From Desulfurella acetivorans A63 (GTDB lineage: Bacteria; Campylobacterota_A; Desulfurellia; Desulfurellales; Desulfurellaceae), in assembly GCA_000517565.1 (NCBI GenBank), contig CP007051.1, positions 1,077,039-1,141,038 on the forward strand: a stretch of 64,000 nucleotides of DNA, given 5' to 3'. The notes beneath the pieces are model-generated. The model was not told the origin of the DNA, did not search any database, and saw only the letters and a program-made list of their open reading frames with translations. Both the position numbers and the translations under genes were made by a program. Shown in pieces: positions 43,804 to 53,649 of the stretch (within the stretch, counting starts at the first letter, position 1; each line of letters opens with the position of its first letter).

Positions 43804-46800
43804 TTATACAATATTAATCAAGAAGTTTTTTAACACATTTAAGTTATCTTTGTCAATATTTAAAAAAACCATTGTTTCGCTCAAAAATTTTCCTTTCAAA
43901 ATATTTACCTGTTTTATAAGTTTATCAGTATCAATCTTAGCATCAATATAAAATTGCACTGAAACACCTTTTTTACCAAATATTAAGCTTTTTACAAAAG
44001 CCTTTTTTGCATATAGCTTTATAATACTAATTTCTATAAGTCTTAAAACTATTTTCGGTATTTTGCCATACCTATCTTCAATGTAGGTTTTTATGTCATT
44101 TAACTCTTCTTCGCTTTTAGCTTTAGAAATAAGCGTATAAATAGCTGTTTTTTCGTTATCAATATACCAATCTGGTATATACATATTATCTATAAATTTT
44201 ATCTCTACTTCGCGCTCCAGATTTTCATTGGAAATTTGAGATAATGCTTCTTGCATTAATTCAACATATAAATCATGCCCAATAGCTTTTAAGTTGCCGC
44301 TTTGATCTTTACCAAAGACGTTACCTGCACCTCTGATTTCTAAATCTTTTAACGCTATATTGAAGCCAACCCCTCTTTCCATATATTCTTTTAGTGTAAT
44401 AAGCCTCATAGAAGCCTGCTCACTTAGTGGTCCATCGTATAACAAATAAGCAAAAGCTTCTATATCAGAGCGCCCTACTCTACCTCTTAACTGATATAAA
44501 TCACTTAAGCCAAAATTTTGCGCCTGCGATATAATAATTGTATTTACATGCTTTAGATCCAAACCGGATTCAATAATCGAAGTAGATATTAAAATAGGGA
44601 ATTTTCTATTTACAAAATCTGTTATTATCTTTTTTATCTCATTTTTAGGCAATTTTGAGTGAATAATATGTTTTTCATACTCAGGCACCAATTTATCTAA
44701 AGAATCCTTAACTTCATAAATAGTTTCAATTCTATTGTGAACAAAAAACACACTTCCGTCTCTTGAAAGCTCCCGTTCTATTGCCTCTTTAATTATTTTA
44801 TCAGTTTGTTTTATTACGTATGTTTGAATACGTTTTCTCGATAAAGGTGGAGTTTTTATAACGCTTATGCCAAAAATAGAGTTTATTGCCATATTTAATG
44901 TGCGCGGAATTGGTGTTGCAGATAGGTAGAGCATATCTACAGTCTCATACTTTTGCTTGAAGTGTTCTTTTATTTTAACACCAAAATGTTGCTCTTCGTC
45001 TATAATTACAAGACCTAAATTTCTAAAATTAATATCGGCAAAATACACTGAATGTGTTGAAATCAGAATATCAATACTGCCGTCTTCAAGACCACTTTTT
45101 ATTTTTTCTCTATCCGATTTTTTAGTAAAACTATTTAGAAGTGCAATTTTTACAGGAAAATTTGCAAACCTATCTGTAAATGTACTATAATGTTGCATTG
45201 ATAGAATTGTTGTAGGTGATATTACAATGCATTGTCTTGAATTAAAACATGCAATAGCGCAAGCTCTCATTGCTACTTCTGTTTTACCAAATGATACATC
45301 GCCGCAAATTAGTCTTTCCATAGGTGTATTAGAGCGCATGTCATTTTTTACATCTTCAATTGCTTGCAATTGGTCTTGTGTTTCTTGATATTCAAATTCT
45401 GCTTCAAATTCTTTTATTTCAATTAAATCTGTATCGTAGGGAGCGCGTGTGAGTATTTTTCTTTTTGCATAGACATTTACAAGTTCTGTAAGTATTTTCT
45501 TTATGGCTTTTTGTGCATTTTCTTTTTTTATATGCCATGATTTTGAGTTTAAAGAATCAATTTGGGCTGTTCCACTGTATTCAAATAAACAATCAGCGTT
45601 TGTTACAGGCACATAAACTTTATCTTGATTTGCATATTCAATTTCAAAAAAATCCATTAAAGCATCTTCTACTTTTAATGTTTTAATACCTCTATATATT
45701 CCTATACCATAATTTTTATGAGCAATAAGCTTATCCTTTTGAAATTGAACTAGATGCATCTTTGGAGAAAGCTCCTGGTCTTTTTGAACTGCTACGCCAA
45801 ATATCTCTTCGAAACTAACAAAGGCTATTTTGCTTGTTCTAAAACCTTTTTTCAGATATCCATTGCTTAAGTAAATACCATACTCATCGTCTGTAACAAT
45901 TCTGGCACCTTTTGATTGAAGTATGTTTTTTAACTTATCAACACGAAAATCACTTGCGCATGCAATTACAACCTTCATTGATCTTGAAAGTTCTATAAGA
46001 AAATCTAATTTTTGAGGGGTTGGGATATTTGATGCAAAAATGGTTTCAAACTCATTTATAAAATTCATATAATCTATTGTTTTTTCTTTGAGTATCCTCA
46101 AATCATAAATACTATCATCGGATTTTGTACGTTTGAAAGAAAGCTCGCTTGTACGCTCATCAAAGTAGCAGTATTTAGTAAGTTCTTTAACCTTTTTATA
46201 ATCCAAAAGATAACCTCTTATATTTTCTCCAATAAGCGAAAAACCGTATTCATCTTCAGCAAAGTTGTATTCTTTTGCATATGTAATACAGGCTTTGTCT
46301 ATTTTTGAGTGAGTTCTTTGGTTATAACAATAAAACATTCTTATATCATCAATTGTATCACCAAAAAAATCTATTCTTAAAGGTTTCTCATAAATTGGTA
46401 CAAAACAATCCACCAAACTACCACGTATACAATATTGACCTATATCTTCAACGTTTGATGTAGGATCGTAATATAAATTTACCAAAAGCTCAATAAATTC
46501 TTTTCTGTTTAGGCTTTGATTTCTCTTAATTGAATTTAACAGAAAACTTTCTTCTTTTATAGTTGGCTGCATTAATGCTTCTTGGCTTGCAACTAAAAAA
46601 TGATTTCTATCTATGCTTTTAAGCTCAGCCAATGTTTTTAAACGCATTCTTATAGTTTGACTTGATGGAGCAATACTGGAGTGTGCACCAATACTGTAAG
46701 CTTCAAAAAAATTTATATATACATCTTTTTTGTAATATTCTTTAAAAAAAATTAACGATTCATAAAAAGTTTTTGCTTCAAAATTGTCATTTAACACAAT

Positions 46801-46866
46801 TAAAATATTTTTTTGAGAAATGGTTTGATAAGCAAGATAAGACAGTAATGCAAAATTATAATACAT
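43804..46866 (-). CDS. mfd: Transcription-repair coupling factor Mfd
   Basis: 1020 residues, slightly shorter than the E. coli protein (about 1150). UvrB-like N-terminal modules, RNA-polymerase-interaction (CarD-like) domain around 365-450, then a superfamily 2 helicase with Walker A 'CGDVSFGKTEVA', 'IIDEEQHFG' and motif VI 'QLRGRVGRS', and a C-terminal TRCF domain. It removes stalled RNA polymerase at DNA lesions and recruits UvrA. The ATG has no ribosome site and a promoter-like -10 ends six bases upstream, suggesting a leaderless mRNA. It starts the 16-kb minus-strand gene run. Confidence 0.95.
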   Translation of the reverse strand: MYYNFALLSYLAYQTISQKNILIVLNDNFEAKTFYESLIFFKEYYKKDVYINFFEAYSIGAHSSIAPSSQTIRMRLKTLAELKSIDRNHFLVASQEALMQPTIKEESFLLNSIKRNQSLNRKEFIELLVNLYYDPTSNVEDIGQYCIRGSLVDCFVPIYEKPLRIDFFGDTIDDIRMFYCYNQRTHSKIDKACITYAKEYNFAEDEYGFSLIGENIRGYLLDYKKVKELTKYCYFDERTSELSFKRTKSDDSIYDLRILKEKTIDYMNFINEFETIFASNIPTPQKLDFLIELSRSMKVVIACASDFRVDKLKNILQSKGARIVTDDEYGIYLSNGYLKKGFRTSKIAFVSFEEIFGVAVQKDQELSPKMHLVQFQKDKLIAHKNYGIGIYRGIKTLKVEDALMDFFEIEYANQDKVYVPVTNADCLFEYSGTAQIDSLNSKSWHIKKENAQKAIKKILTELVNVYAKRKILTRAPYDTDLIEIKEFEAEFEYQETQDQLQAIEDVKNDMRSNTPMERLICGDVSFGKTEVAMRACAIACFNSRQCIVISPTTILSMQHYSTFTDRFANFPVKIALLNSFTKKSDREKIKSGLEDGSIDILISTHSVYFADINFRNLGLVIIDEEQHFGVKIKEHFKQKYETVDMLYLSATPIPRTLNMAINSIFGISVIKTPPLSRKRIQTYVIKQTDKIIKEAIERELSRDGSVFFVHNRIETIYEVKDSLDKLVPEYEKHIIHSKLPKNEIKKIITDFVNRKFPILISTSIIESGLDLKHVNTIIISQAQNFGLSDLYQLRGRVGRSDIEAFAYLLYDGPLSEQASMRLITLKEYMERGVGFNIALKDLEIRGAGNVFGKDQSGNLKAIGHDLYVELMQEALSQISNENLEREVEIKFIDNMYIPDWYIDNEKTAIYTLISKAKSEEELNDIKTYIEDRYGKIPKIVLRLIEISIIKLYAKKAFVKSLIFGKKGVSVQFYIDAKIDTDKLIKQVNILKGKFLSETMVFLNIDKDNLNVLKNFLINIV

Positions 46867-46872
46867 ATGATT

Positions 46873-46901
46873 TTTTTAGCATTTTTATTGATAAAATTCA
46901 A
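46873..46901 (-). promoter_or_regulatory. Promoter directly before mfd
   Basis: Minus strand: TTGAAT (46901-46896), 17 bases, TAAAAA (46878-46873), then six bases to the ATG. If real, the transcript would begin at or next to the start codon. The hexamers are weak matches in A+T-rich DNA. Confidence 0.4.
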
Positions 46902-46907
46902 TTAAAC

Positions 46908-46932
46908 TTTAGAGGCCAAAAAGGCCTCTAAA
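46908..46932 (-). terminator. Terminator-like hairpin after the TraT-like gene
   Basis: TTTAGAGGCC (46908-46917) pairs with GGCCTCTAAA (46923-46932) around a five-base A/T loop, four bases beyond the stop of the minus-strand TraT-like gene. There is no long T-run after it on that strand, so termination may be partial. Confidence 0.6.
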
Positions 46933-46935
46933 TAT

Positions 46936-47793
46936 TTAGAATATACCTGCAATTTCGCTTGAAATGAGATTCTCAAGTTCTGGCGTAACTTTTTGCAAAT
47001 CCATGTTGGTTTGCTTTGCTTCTACAACAATCCTTGTTCTATAGGCTTGATAATTTGATTCTTTCTGGTACTGACTTGAGACTGTTGTACCTTCTTTATT
47101 TTCCTGGATTTGTGTTGTGGAATTATTTGAATATGAGCCTTTAGTATAGTTTGAGTTGCTATTGTAAGTGCCGCTTGATTTATGAGTTATGGTTGCGCCA
47201 ACAACCGGACCAGATTCACCCTGGGAATAATTTGAAGTTACAGTTTGCTTAATAACACCATTTACCCTTTCTGAAACTTGAATATCAACAACACCTAAAT
47301 AAGTATCTACATGTATTGCACTGCCAATAGCCGCGCCAAGCAATGATCCAACCGCAGCACCACCAAGCGCTGCTGCACCCTGACCATAGCCTTGTCCAAT
47401 ACTTGCACCAGCTAAAGCTCCGCCAAAACCACCTGCCAAAGCTCCATCAAATGTAGCAAATTGGGTTTCTTTTCCCATATATAACACATTTGCTTGTAAC
47501 CAGTAGTGAGCTTTTTGTGGATCAGCGATTACCTTATACCCGTTTGCTTCAAGTTTCTGAACTATCATGTTTTTTAAATCGGGCATAGGTACCTGTGATG
47601 TATTTCTGATTTGAACATATATAGTTTTTTGAGCTGGACCCACAGGTGTCAAAAAAATCGTGTTGCTCATCTTGGCTTGAGTTTGCAATTTTGCATTCTC
47701 AATACCACTCATTACGGTTGCACACGATGATAGATAAAAAACCAATCCTAAAGCAAATAATACACTAAAAAAGTGTTTGTAAAAACGTTTCAT
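46936..47793 (-). CDS. TraT-like outer-membrane lipoprotein
   Basis: 285 residues from the ATG at 47793 (GGAGG upstream; the longer frame adds nine unlikely residues). A lipoprotein signal ends at C24 in 'LSSC'. 'QTQAKMSNTIFL', 'YVQIRNTSQVPMPDL', 'HYWLQANVL', a Gly/Ala-rich hydrophobic hairpin (about 125-165) and 'TRIVVEAKQTNMDL' align with TraT, the F-plasmid surface-exclusion and serum-resistance lipoprotein. An additional S/N/T/Q-rich insertion at about 200-250 is not in TraT. No conjugation genes surround it, so it is a chromosomal relative with an unknown role at the cell surface. Confidence 0.85.
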   Translation of the reverse strand: MKRFYKHFFSVLFALGLVFYLSSCATVMSGIENAKLQTQAKMSNTIFLTPVGPAQKTIYVQIRNTSQVPMPDLKNMIVQKLEANGYKVIADPQKAHYWLQANVLYMGKETQFATFDGALAGGFGGALAGASIGQGYGQGAAALGGAAVGSLLGAAIGSAIHVDTYLGVVDIQVSERVNGVIKQTVTSNYSQGESGPVVGATITHKSSGTYNSNSNYTKGSYSNNSTTQIQENKEGTTVSSQYQKESNYQAYRTRIVVEAKQTNMDLQKVTPELENLISSEIAGIF

Positions 47794-47857
47794 AAAACCT
47801 CCAAAAAAATTTCTACCCAACTAAATAACGATAATTTCTAAGGATATTTGACAAAAT

Positions 47858-48706
47858 TTATTGCTTGATAAACACTTTATTTCTCCCGGAATTTTTGGCA
47901 ATATACAGTGCTTCGTCCGCTTCTTTTATTAAAGACTCAATTGTTAATAAATCACTAGGTTGACTTTTTGATATGCCGATAGAAACTGTTGCTTTTATTT
48001 CAAAGTCATTAAATAAGAAAGTAAGTTTTTCTATTTCTTTTCTTATAGTTTCTGCCTTTTCGATAACATTTTCAAATTTGCAAATAAGACCCGCTACAAA
48101 TTCTTCTCCACCGTATCGCAAAAAAACATCTTCTATTCTCAATAAGCTTTTTATAGTTTTAGCTATCTGATACAAAACATAATCACCCGCTTGATGTCCA
48201 AAAGTATCGTTAATTTTTTTGAAGTGATCAATATCAAACATTATTACATAAAAAGCATTACCAGAGCGCTTAGCCCTTGAATAATCTTCGGCTAATCTTT
48301 GCATACCAAACCTTCTGTTGTATATACCGGTAAGTTCATCTAATGCAGCAATTTTTTGCATATGCTCATACGCACTTGACCTGTCAAGTGCCAAATTATA
48401 TTGATAAATTAATCTTTTGAAAAAGTTTATATCATCTTGTTTCAAATATGAGTTAAAATACAGTGCTATTAGATATTTTTCGCTTTTTTTTGTTTCAATG
48501 GGTAAAAATACAACTTCTTTTGGCTTAACAGATAATGTAGCAATACTTATTTCTATGTTTGAATCTCTAAAGCTTAACAATTGACCTTTATCCAATATAT
48601 TTTTAATGGACTCTTTTTGCTTATCATTAAGTTGCTCTCTAGATAAATAACTGAATATTACATTTAAATTTCCCATTCTATCAAGGTTAAAAATCTCAAT
48701 ACCCAA
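47858..48706 (-). pseudogene. Frameshifted diguanylate cyclase, GAF-like and GGDEF part
   Basis: 282 codons. Residues 1-110 look like a GAF-type sensor; the rest is a GGDEF domain with 'RYGGEEF' and an I-site ('RIEDVF'), so the catalytic part is intact. Its apparent start is a TTG in mid-domain without a ribosome site. Upstream in the same frame the codons read F-V-T-D-N-F-N-C-L-G-I-E, which joins seamlessly to the gene at 48664-49206 if one base is added near 48728-48730. So this and the next entry are two halves of one membrane cyclase broken by a one-base loss, or by a sequencing error. Confidence 0.75.
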
Positions 48707-49206
48707 ACAATTAAAATTATCAGTAACAAATTTGCAAAATTCCTATTTAGCTCTTTTATTTCTAAAGATTCGTTGAGTTTTAAATAAAATTCATCACTTT
48801 TTTGATACTGCCAAAAAAATTGTCTAATAATGCTGATAAATAAATTGTATTTTGTACCTAAATCATATACATCCCTGTTGTTTTCAACAAAACAATCCGT
48901 ACAAGATTCAACGTATTTTATCTTTCCTTCAATGTAATTTTGTATATTTGTTGAAATCGTATCAATTTTATTTTTAAGATTTGCCAATCGTTTTATGATT
49001 GTTATTTTTATTATTAAAAAACCTATTAAACCAACAATTATACCAGAAATTATGCATACTGTAAAAAATATTGTTGTATAGACTTTTTCCTTTGGCAAAG
49101 CCAAAACAAAATCACTGAAAAAAGGAAACAAAACACCAATTAAAACACCAAAACCAAGCATCAATATAGCAGATTGAATTATTGCATTATCTTTAATAGT
49201 ACGCAC
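48664..49206 (-). pseudogene. Frameshifted diguanylate cyclase, membrane sensor part
   Basis: The first 150 or so codons encode the N-terminal part of the cyclase: two transmembrane helices (about 10-30 and 43-66), a HAMP-like linker and a conserved stretch with 'CTDCF' and 'RQFFWQYQKSDEFYLKL'. After 'ELNRNFAN' the frame slips and the last 20 residues ('VWVLRFLTLIEWEI') are out-of-frame translation ending at a TAA. Start ATG at 49206 lacks a strong ribosome site. See the preceding entry. Confidence 0.7.
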
Positions 49207-49303
49207 TAAACCACCAAATAAATATTTGTGTTAGCGAATTAAACCACAATTTAATGAAAATTGCAAGAAAATTTAAAATGTAAAAAATAAAGACTGGTAA
49301 TAA

Positions 49304-49332
49304 TTTACAAATTCTATTATTTATGGTAATAT
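49304..49332 (+). promoter_or_regulatory. Promoter of the pyrophosphatase-like/hppA run
   Basis: TTTACA (49304-49309), 17 bases, TAATAT (49327-49332), 30 bases before the ATG at 49363, which has AAAAGGAG upstream. The gap 49207-49303 shows nothing else. Confidence 0.5.
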
Positions 49333-49362
49333 CAGCTTTGAGTTGCAAAAAGGAGAAAACTT

Positions 49363-50661
49363 ATGAGGAGTGCAAAACATATTTTTGTAATCGGAAGAAA
49401 AAATCCAGATTTAGATAGTATAGCTTCGTGCATTGGATATGCTTATCTAAAAAACAAAATATCAAACAGCAACGAATATATTGCATGTGCAAGCGGAAGT
49501 ATAAATGTAGAAACACAAAAAGTTTTAAGTTACCTAGGCGCACCTCTGCCTAATTTCATAACAAATTTAAATCTAAAAGTATGTGATATAATGACGCAAA
49601 ATATTATAACAGTAGAAAAAAATGCACCAATAACAGATGTATTTAAATTAATGCTAAAAAAAGATTTAAGAATAGTACCTATTGTTGATGAAGAAAATAA
49701 ATTTTGTGGATCTATAGATATGCTTGATATAGCAAGAAAAAGCATATCTGCCATAATACCTGATATATTTAGAAAAATTAAGACTAAAGTTAGTTTAATA
49801 GCAAAATCGCTTGATGGTAAAATTTTAAATGATCCATTTAGTGATGAAGAATTTGTAGCAAATGTTATTTTAGGTACAATGGACGCAGATAGTTTTTTAG
49901 AAGAAATACAAAACTTTGATCCACAAAATGTTATTTTAATTGTAGCAAACAGGCATGATATTCAAAAAAAAGCTGTAGAAATAGGTGTTAAATGCCTTAT
50001 TATTTCAAACAATGCGAAGCCTTCCAAGGATATTATTGATCTTGCAAAAAAAAATCAGGTAGCAATTATTCTGTCTTCTTATGGTTCATTTGCGACAGCT
50101 GGTCTTGTCGAATGGAGCGCTCCAATATTTACTATAGCAGATAAAAACCCATCTACAGTACAAGAAGGTGAATTTGTAAAAGACATCAAAGAAAAGGTTT
50201 ATAGCTCTAAAAATCGTGCAATCATTGTTTTAAATCCTTTTGGCAATATACTTGGCATTATAACAAGAACTGATATTATAAAATATTCAAAAAGACAGGT
50301 AATACTTATTGATCATTCTGATTCGGTCAATGCCCCAGAAGGGATATTTGAAAGTGAAGTATTAGAAATAATTGATCATCACAGGTTAGGAGATATAAAA
50401 ACTCCAAATCTTACACGCTACAGAATAGAACCATTTGGCGCAACAGCAACCATAATCGCAGATGAGTTTTTTAAAAATAATGTAATACCAGAAAAAAAGA
50501 TTGCGTTACTTCTTGCAAGCGGTATAATTGTTAATACTTTATTCTTGCAACCAGATAAAACATGTGATTATGATCTAAAAATGCTTCAGTGGCTTTGTGA
50601 GAAAGCAAGTATTGATTACCAAACTTTTTCTTTGCAAATAAGAAATATTATTAATACTTAA
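49363..50661 (+). CDS. Degenerate CBS/DRTGG family II pyrophosphatase homologue
   Basis: 432 residues in the order DHH part 1 (1-65), CBS1 (70-125), DRTGG-like (about 135-240), CBS2 (about 245-308), DHH part 2 (310-425), the layout of nucleotide-regulated Mn-dependent pyrophosphatases. Compared with the Bacillus subtilis enzyme, D13, D15, D75 and H97/H98 survive as D16, D18, D317 and H339/H340, but ligand H9 is R12 ('[12 protein letters not shown]') and ligand D149 is N391 ('GIIVNTLF'). The entire C-terminal DHHA2 domain with the substrate-binding S-R-K-K-Q motif is absent; the family usually has about 545 residues. I infer it cannot hydrolyse pyrophosphate and may be a nucleotide-sensing regulator. 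hppA follows 13 bases later. Confidence 0.85.
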   Translation: MRSAKHIFVIGRKNPDLDSIASCIGYAYLKNKISNSNEYIACASGSINVETQKVLSYLGAPLPNFITNLNLKVCDIMTQNIITVEKNAPITDVFKLMLKKDLRIVPIVDEENKFCGSIDMLDIARKSISAIIPDIFRKIKTKVSLIAKSLDGKILNDPFSDEEFVANVILGTMDADSFLEEIQNFDPQNVILIVANRHDIQKKAVEIGVKCLIISNNAKPSKDIIDLAKKNQVAIILSSYGSFATAGLVEWSAPIFTIADKNPSTVQEGEFVKDIKEKVYSSKNRAIIVLNPFGNILGIITRTDIIKYSKRQVILIDHSDSVNAPEGIFESEVLEIIDHHRLGDIKTPNLTRYRIEPFGATATIIADEFFKNNVIPEKKIALLLASGIIVNTLFLQPDKTCDYDLKMLQWLCEKASIDYQTFSLQIRNIINT

Positions 50662-50674
50662 GGGAGGTTTTTGG

Positions 50675-52744
50675 ATGGATGTGGCAAAGGTAATATTGCT
50701 AATTGCTTTTGGTAGCTCTTTGGTCTCTATTATTTATGCTGTTATAAGTGCTTATTTAGTTATGTCAAAAGAAGAAGGCACGCAACGCATGAAGGATATA
50801 GCAAGAGCTATCCAAGAAGGTGCCTATGCATTTTTAGCAAGAGAGTATAAATACATAGCAATAGTTGCTATTGTGATTTTTGCTATTCTATGGGCTTTGG
50901 GTTCTGTATCAAGCCATTTTGGTCTACTCACAGCAATGGGATATTTGCTTGGAGCTTTTTTATCTGGGCTTGCAGGGTTTATCGGTATGGTGGTTTCCGT
51001 AAAAAGCAATGTTCGAACAGCAAATATTGCAAAAGAAGGGTTAAAAAAAGCTTTAAGATTATCATTTACAGGTGCTTCTGTTACAGGTTTTCTAGTTACA
51101 GGTTTTGGACTTTTGGCAATTGCAGGTTTTTATTATATATCCGTTTATTTACTTGGAAACTCTGTAGATCATACAATAAAAGCACTAATTGGACTTGCTT
51201 TTGGTACAAGCTTAATTAGCGTGTTTGCAAGACTTGGAGGTGGCATTTACACAAAAGCGGCAGATGTTGGAGCTGACCTTGTAGGTAAAGTTGAAGCAGG
51301 GATACCAGAAGACGATCCAAGAAACCCAGCAGTTATAGCTGATAATGTGGGCGACAATGTAGGTGACTGTGCTGGAATGGCAGCAGACGTGTTTGAAACA
51401 TTTACAGTTACTACTGTTGCTGCGATGATTTTAGGTCACTCTTTATTTGATCCAAAAAATTTAATGGGTATAGCTGGAATGCTTCCTTTGTTAATTGTTT
51501 CTATTGCTTCTGTTTCTGGAATAATTGGTACTTTCTTTGTAAAAGTTGGAAAATCAGGAAATATTATGGGAGCATTTTATAAAGGTTTGGTTGCAACAGC
51601 CATTATTTCACTGATTGTTATATGGTTTGCTATGAATAATCTTATACCTGGCTCAATTGGACAATATCCAACAATAAATATATTTATTGCAAGTGTGCTT
51701 GGAATGATCCTAACGGGTCTTATAATGTTAATTACAGAGTATTATACATCATATAGCTTTAATCCGGTAAAATCTATAGCAAAATCATCAGTAACAGGTC
51801 ATGCAACTAACATTATTCAGGGTATGTCTGTAATGTACAAAGCACCTGCACTTCCTGCAATAGTTATTGCACTTACAACTTATTTTTCATACCAGCTTGC
51901 TGGTTTATACGGTATTGGAATCGCAGCTGCTTCGATGCTTTCTCTAACAGGTATAATAATCTCCATTGACTCATACGGACCCATAACGGATAACGCTGGT
52001 GGTATAGCTGAAATGGCAGAACTGGATGAATCTGTAAGAAAAGTAACAGATCCATTAGATGCAGTTGGAAATACTACAAAAGCAGTAACCAAAGGATTTG
52101 CAATAGGTTCTGCTGCTTTGGCAGCACTTGTTTTATTTGCCGAATATACAAGGGTTTTAGCTTCATCAAATATAGGTGCTCAATTAACAAGCTTTGATTT
52201 AAGCAACCCATACGTAATAGTAGGCTTACTACTTGGTGGTTTACTACCATTTTATTTTGGCGCTATGTCAATGGAAGCTGTTGGACAAGCAGGCGGTTTG
52301 ATGGTCGAAGAGGTAAGAAGGCAGTTTAGAGAAATCAAAGGTATTTTAGAAGGTAAAGCAAAACCTGATTATGCTGCATGTGTTGATATCGTAACAAAAG
52401 CATCTATTAAAAAAATGGTTGCTCCAGGACTTATACCTGTTCTTGCACCGATTATTGTCTACTTTTTATTTGGACCTGTTGCTTTAGGTGCACTCTCAAT
52501 AGGGTCAATTGTAACTGGTTTCTTTTTAGCAGTATCAATGACAAGTGGTGGTGGTGCATGGGATAATGCAAAAAAATATATAGAAGACGGACAATTTGGC
52601 GGAAAAGGAAGTGAGGCACATAAAGCAGCAGTAACAGGCGATACGGTTGGAGATCCTCTTAAAGACACTGCAGGGCCTGCTATAAACCCAATGATAAAAA
52701 TTATAAATATAGTTGCAATACTTATAGTGTTGGTTTTTGCTTAA
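50675..52744 (+). CDS. hppA: K+-insensitive pyrophosphate-energised proton pump
   Basis: 689 residues, about 16 transmembrane helices. The pyrophosphate site is '[20 protein letters not shown]' and '[19 protein letters not shown]' (with flanking acidic motifs near the C-terminus, '[14 protein letters not shown]' and '[15 protein letters not shown]'). The signature '[10 protein letters not shown]' with K and T at the K460/T463 positions marks the K+-independent class, which pumps H+. It conserves energy from biosynthetic pyrophosphate as a proton gradient in the inner membrane. GGGAGG precedes the start. Confidence 0.95.
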   Translation: MDVAKVILLIAFGSSLVSIIYAVISAYLVMSKEEGTQRMKDIARAIQEGAYAFLAREYKYIAIVAIVIFAILWALGSVSSHFGLLTAMGYLLGAFLSGLAGFIGMVVSVKSNVRTANIAKEGLKKALRLSFTGASVTGFLVTGFGLLAIAGFYYISVYLLGNSVDHTIKALIGLAFGTSLISVFARLGGGIYTKAADVGADLVGKVEAGIPEDDPRNPAVIADNVGDNVGDCAGMAADVFETFTVTTVAAMILGHSLFDPKNLMGIAGMLPLLIVSIASVSGIIGTFFVKVGKSGNIMGAFYKGLVATAIISLIVIWFAMNNLIPGSIGQYPTINIFIASVLGMILTGLIMLITEYYTSYSFNPVKSIAKSSVTGHATNIIQGMSVMYKAPALPAIVIALTTYFSYQLAGLYGIGIAAASMLSLTGIIISIDSYGPITDNAGGIAEMAELDESVRKVTDPLDAVGNTTKAVTKGFAIGSAALAALVLFAEYTRVLASSNIGAQLTSFDLSNPYVIVGLLLGGLLPFYFGAMSMEAVGQAGGLMVEEVRRQFREIKGILEGKAKPDYAACVDIVTKASIKKMVAPGLIPVLAPIIVYFLFGPVALGALSIGSIVTGFFLAVSMTSGGGAWDNAKKYIEDGQFGGKGSEAHKAAVTGDTVGDPLKDTAGPAINPMIKIINIVAILIVLVFA

Positions 52745-52758
52745 AAAGGTATAAAATT

Positions 52759-53001
52759 ATGAAAGCGACAATTATAGTTAAACCTAAAAAAGGCGTGCTT
52801 GATCCTCAAGGAAATGCAATAAAAAAAGTTGCCGAGAATTATTTTGGGGTGATTTTTGGTGAGATTAGATCTGGGAAATATTTTGAAGTAGAAATTGAAC
52901 ATGAAAATGCAAAAAACATAATTGAACAGCTTGCATCTAAAATACTATCAAACGAAATTATTGAGGATTATGAGATTATTTATGAAAGTAGGAATAGTTA
53001 G
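52759..53001 (+). CDS. purS: Phosphoribosylformylglycinamidine synthase subunit PurS
   Basis: 80 residues, the small structural subunit of the three-part FGAR amidotransferase. 'IVKPKKGVLDPQGNAI' and 'EVEIEH' are typical. It bridges PurQ and PurL in the complex. It overlaps purQ by 20 bases; purL is not in this window. Confidence 0.92.
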   Translation: MKATIIVKPKKGVLDPQGNAIKKVAENYFGVIFGEIRSGKYFEVEIEHENAKNIIEQLASKILSNEIIEDYEIIYESRNS

Positions 53002-53647
53002 GTTTTTAGGGACAAATTGTGATTATGATTGCGAATTTGCAGCAAACTACATGGGTGCACAAACAAAATTTGTATGGCACGAACAAACAAATCTTAAAGA
53101 ATTTGATTGTATCATACTTCCTGGCGGTTTCTCTTATGGTGATTATTTAAGGGCAGGAGCGCTAGCAAAATTTACTAAACTTGCCAGCGCACTAATTGAA
53201 TTTGATAAATACGGAGGCTATATTTTGGGTATTTGCAATGGTTTTCAGATTTTATGTGAGCTGCATTTGTTAGATGGTGCCCTCATTACAAATGTTAATT
53301 TACGCTTTATACACAAGCAAGTGCATATAAAATTGATACCATCTATCTGCAAATTAACTCAAAACATAGAAAAAAAAATCTTGCAAATGCCTATCGCTCA
53401 CAAAGAAGGCAATTTTTATTGCGATGAAACAACACTTAAAAAATTAAATGATGAAAATAGAATCGTATTTAAATACTGCGACAAAGACGGCAATGTGGAT
53501 ATAGGTTCAAACCCAAATGGAAGTCTTGAAAACATAGCTGGCATTTGTAACAAAAAAGGCAATGTTTTGGGTTTGATGCCTCACCCTGAAAGAGCTGTAA
53601 GCTTTTTAGGGCAAGATGGCGAGCACTTTTTTAATTTTTTGAGGTAG
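52982..53647 (+). CDS. purQ: Phosphoribosylformylglycinamidine synthase subunit PurQ
   Basis: 221 residues; class I glutaminase that feeds ammonia to PurL for purine synthesis. The nucleophile Cys lies in 'ILGICNGFQIL', the catalytic His-Glu pair in 'GLMPHPERAV', and the oxyanion region in 'LPGGFSYGDYLRAG'. The start is the ATG at 52982 inside purS, from which 'MKVGIVRFLGTNCDYD' is the normal PurQ N-terminus; upstream ATGs lie deep in purS. Confidence 0.94.
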   Translation: MKVGIVRFLGTNCDYDCEFAANYMGAQTKFVWHEQTNLKEFDCIILPGGFSYGDYLRAGALAKFTKLASALIEFDKYGGYILGICNGFQILCELHLLDGALITNVNLRFIHKQVHIKLIPSICKLTQNIEKKILQMPIAHKEGNFYCDETTLKKLNDENRIVFKYCDKDGNVDIGSNPNGSLENIAGICNKKGNVLGLMPHPERAVSFLGQDGEHFFNFLR

Positions 53648-53649
53648 AG

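Noticed and set aside
50675-52744. Na+-pumping or K+-dependent membrane pyrophosphatase
   Set aside because: The K and T residues in '[10 protein letters not shown]' are those of the K+-independent, H+-pumping class.
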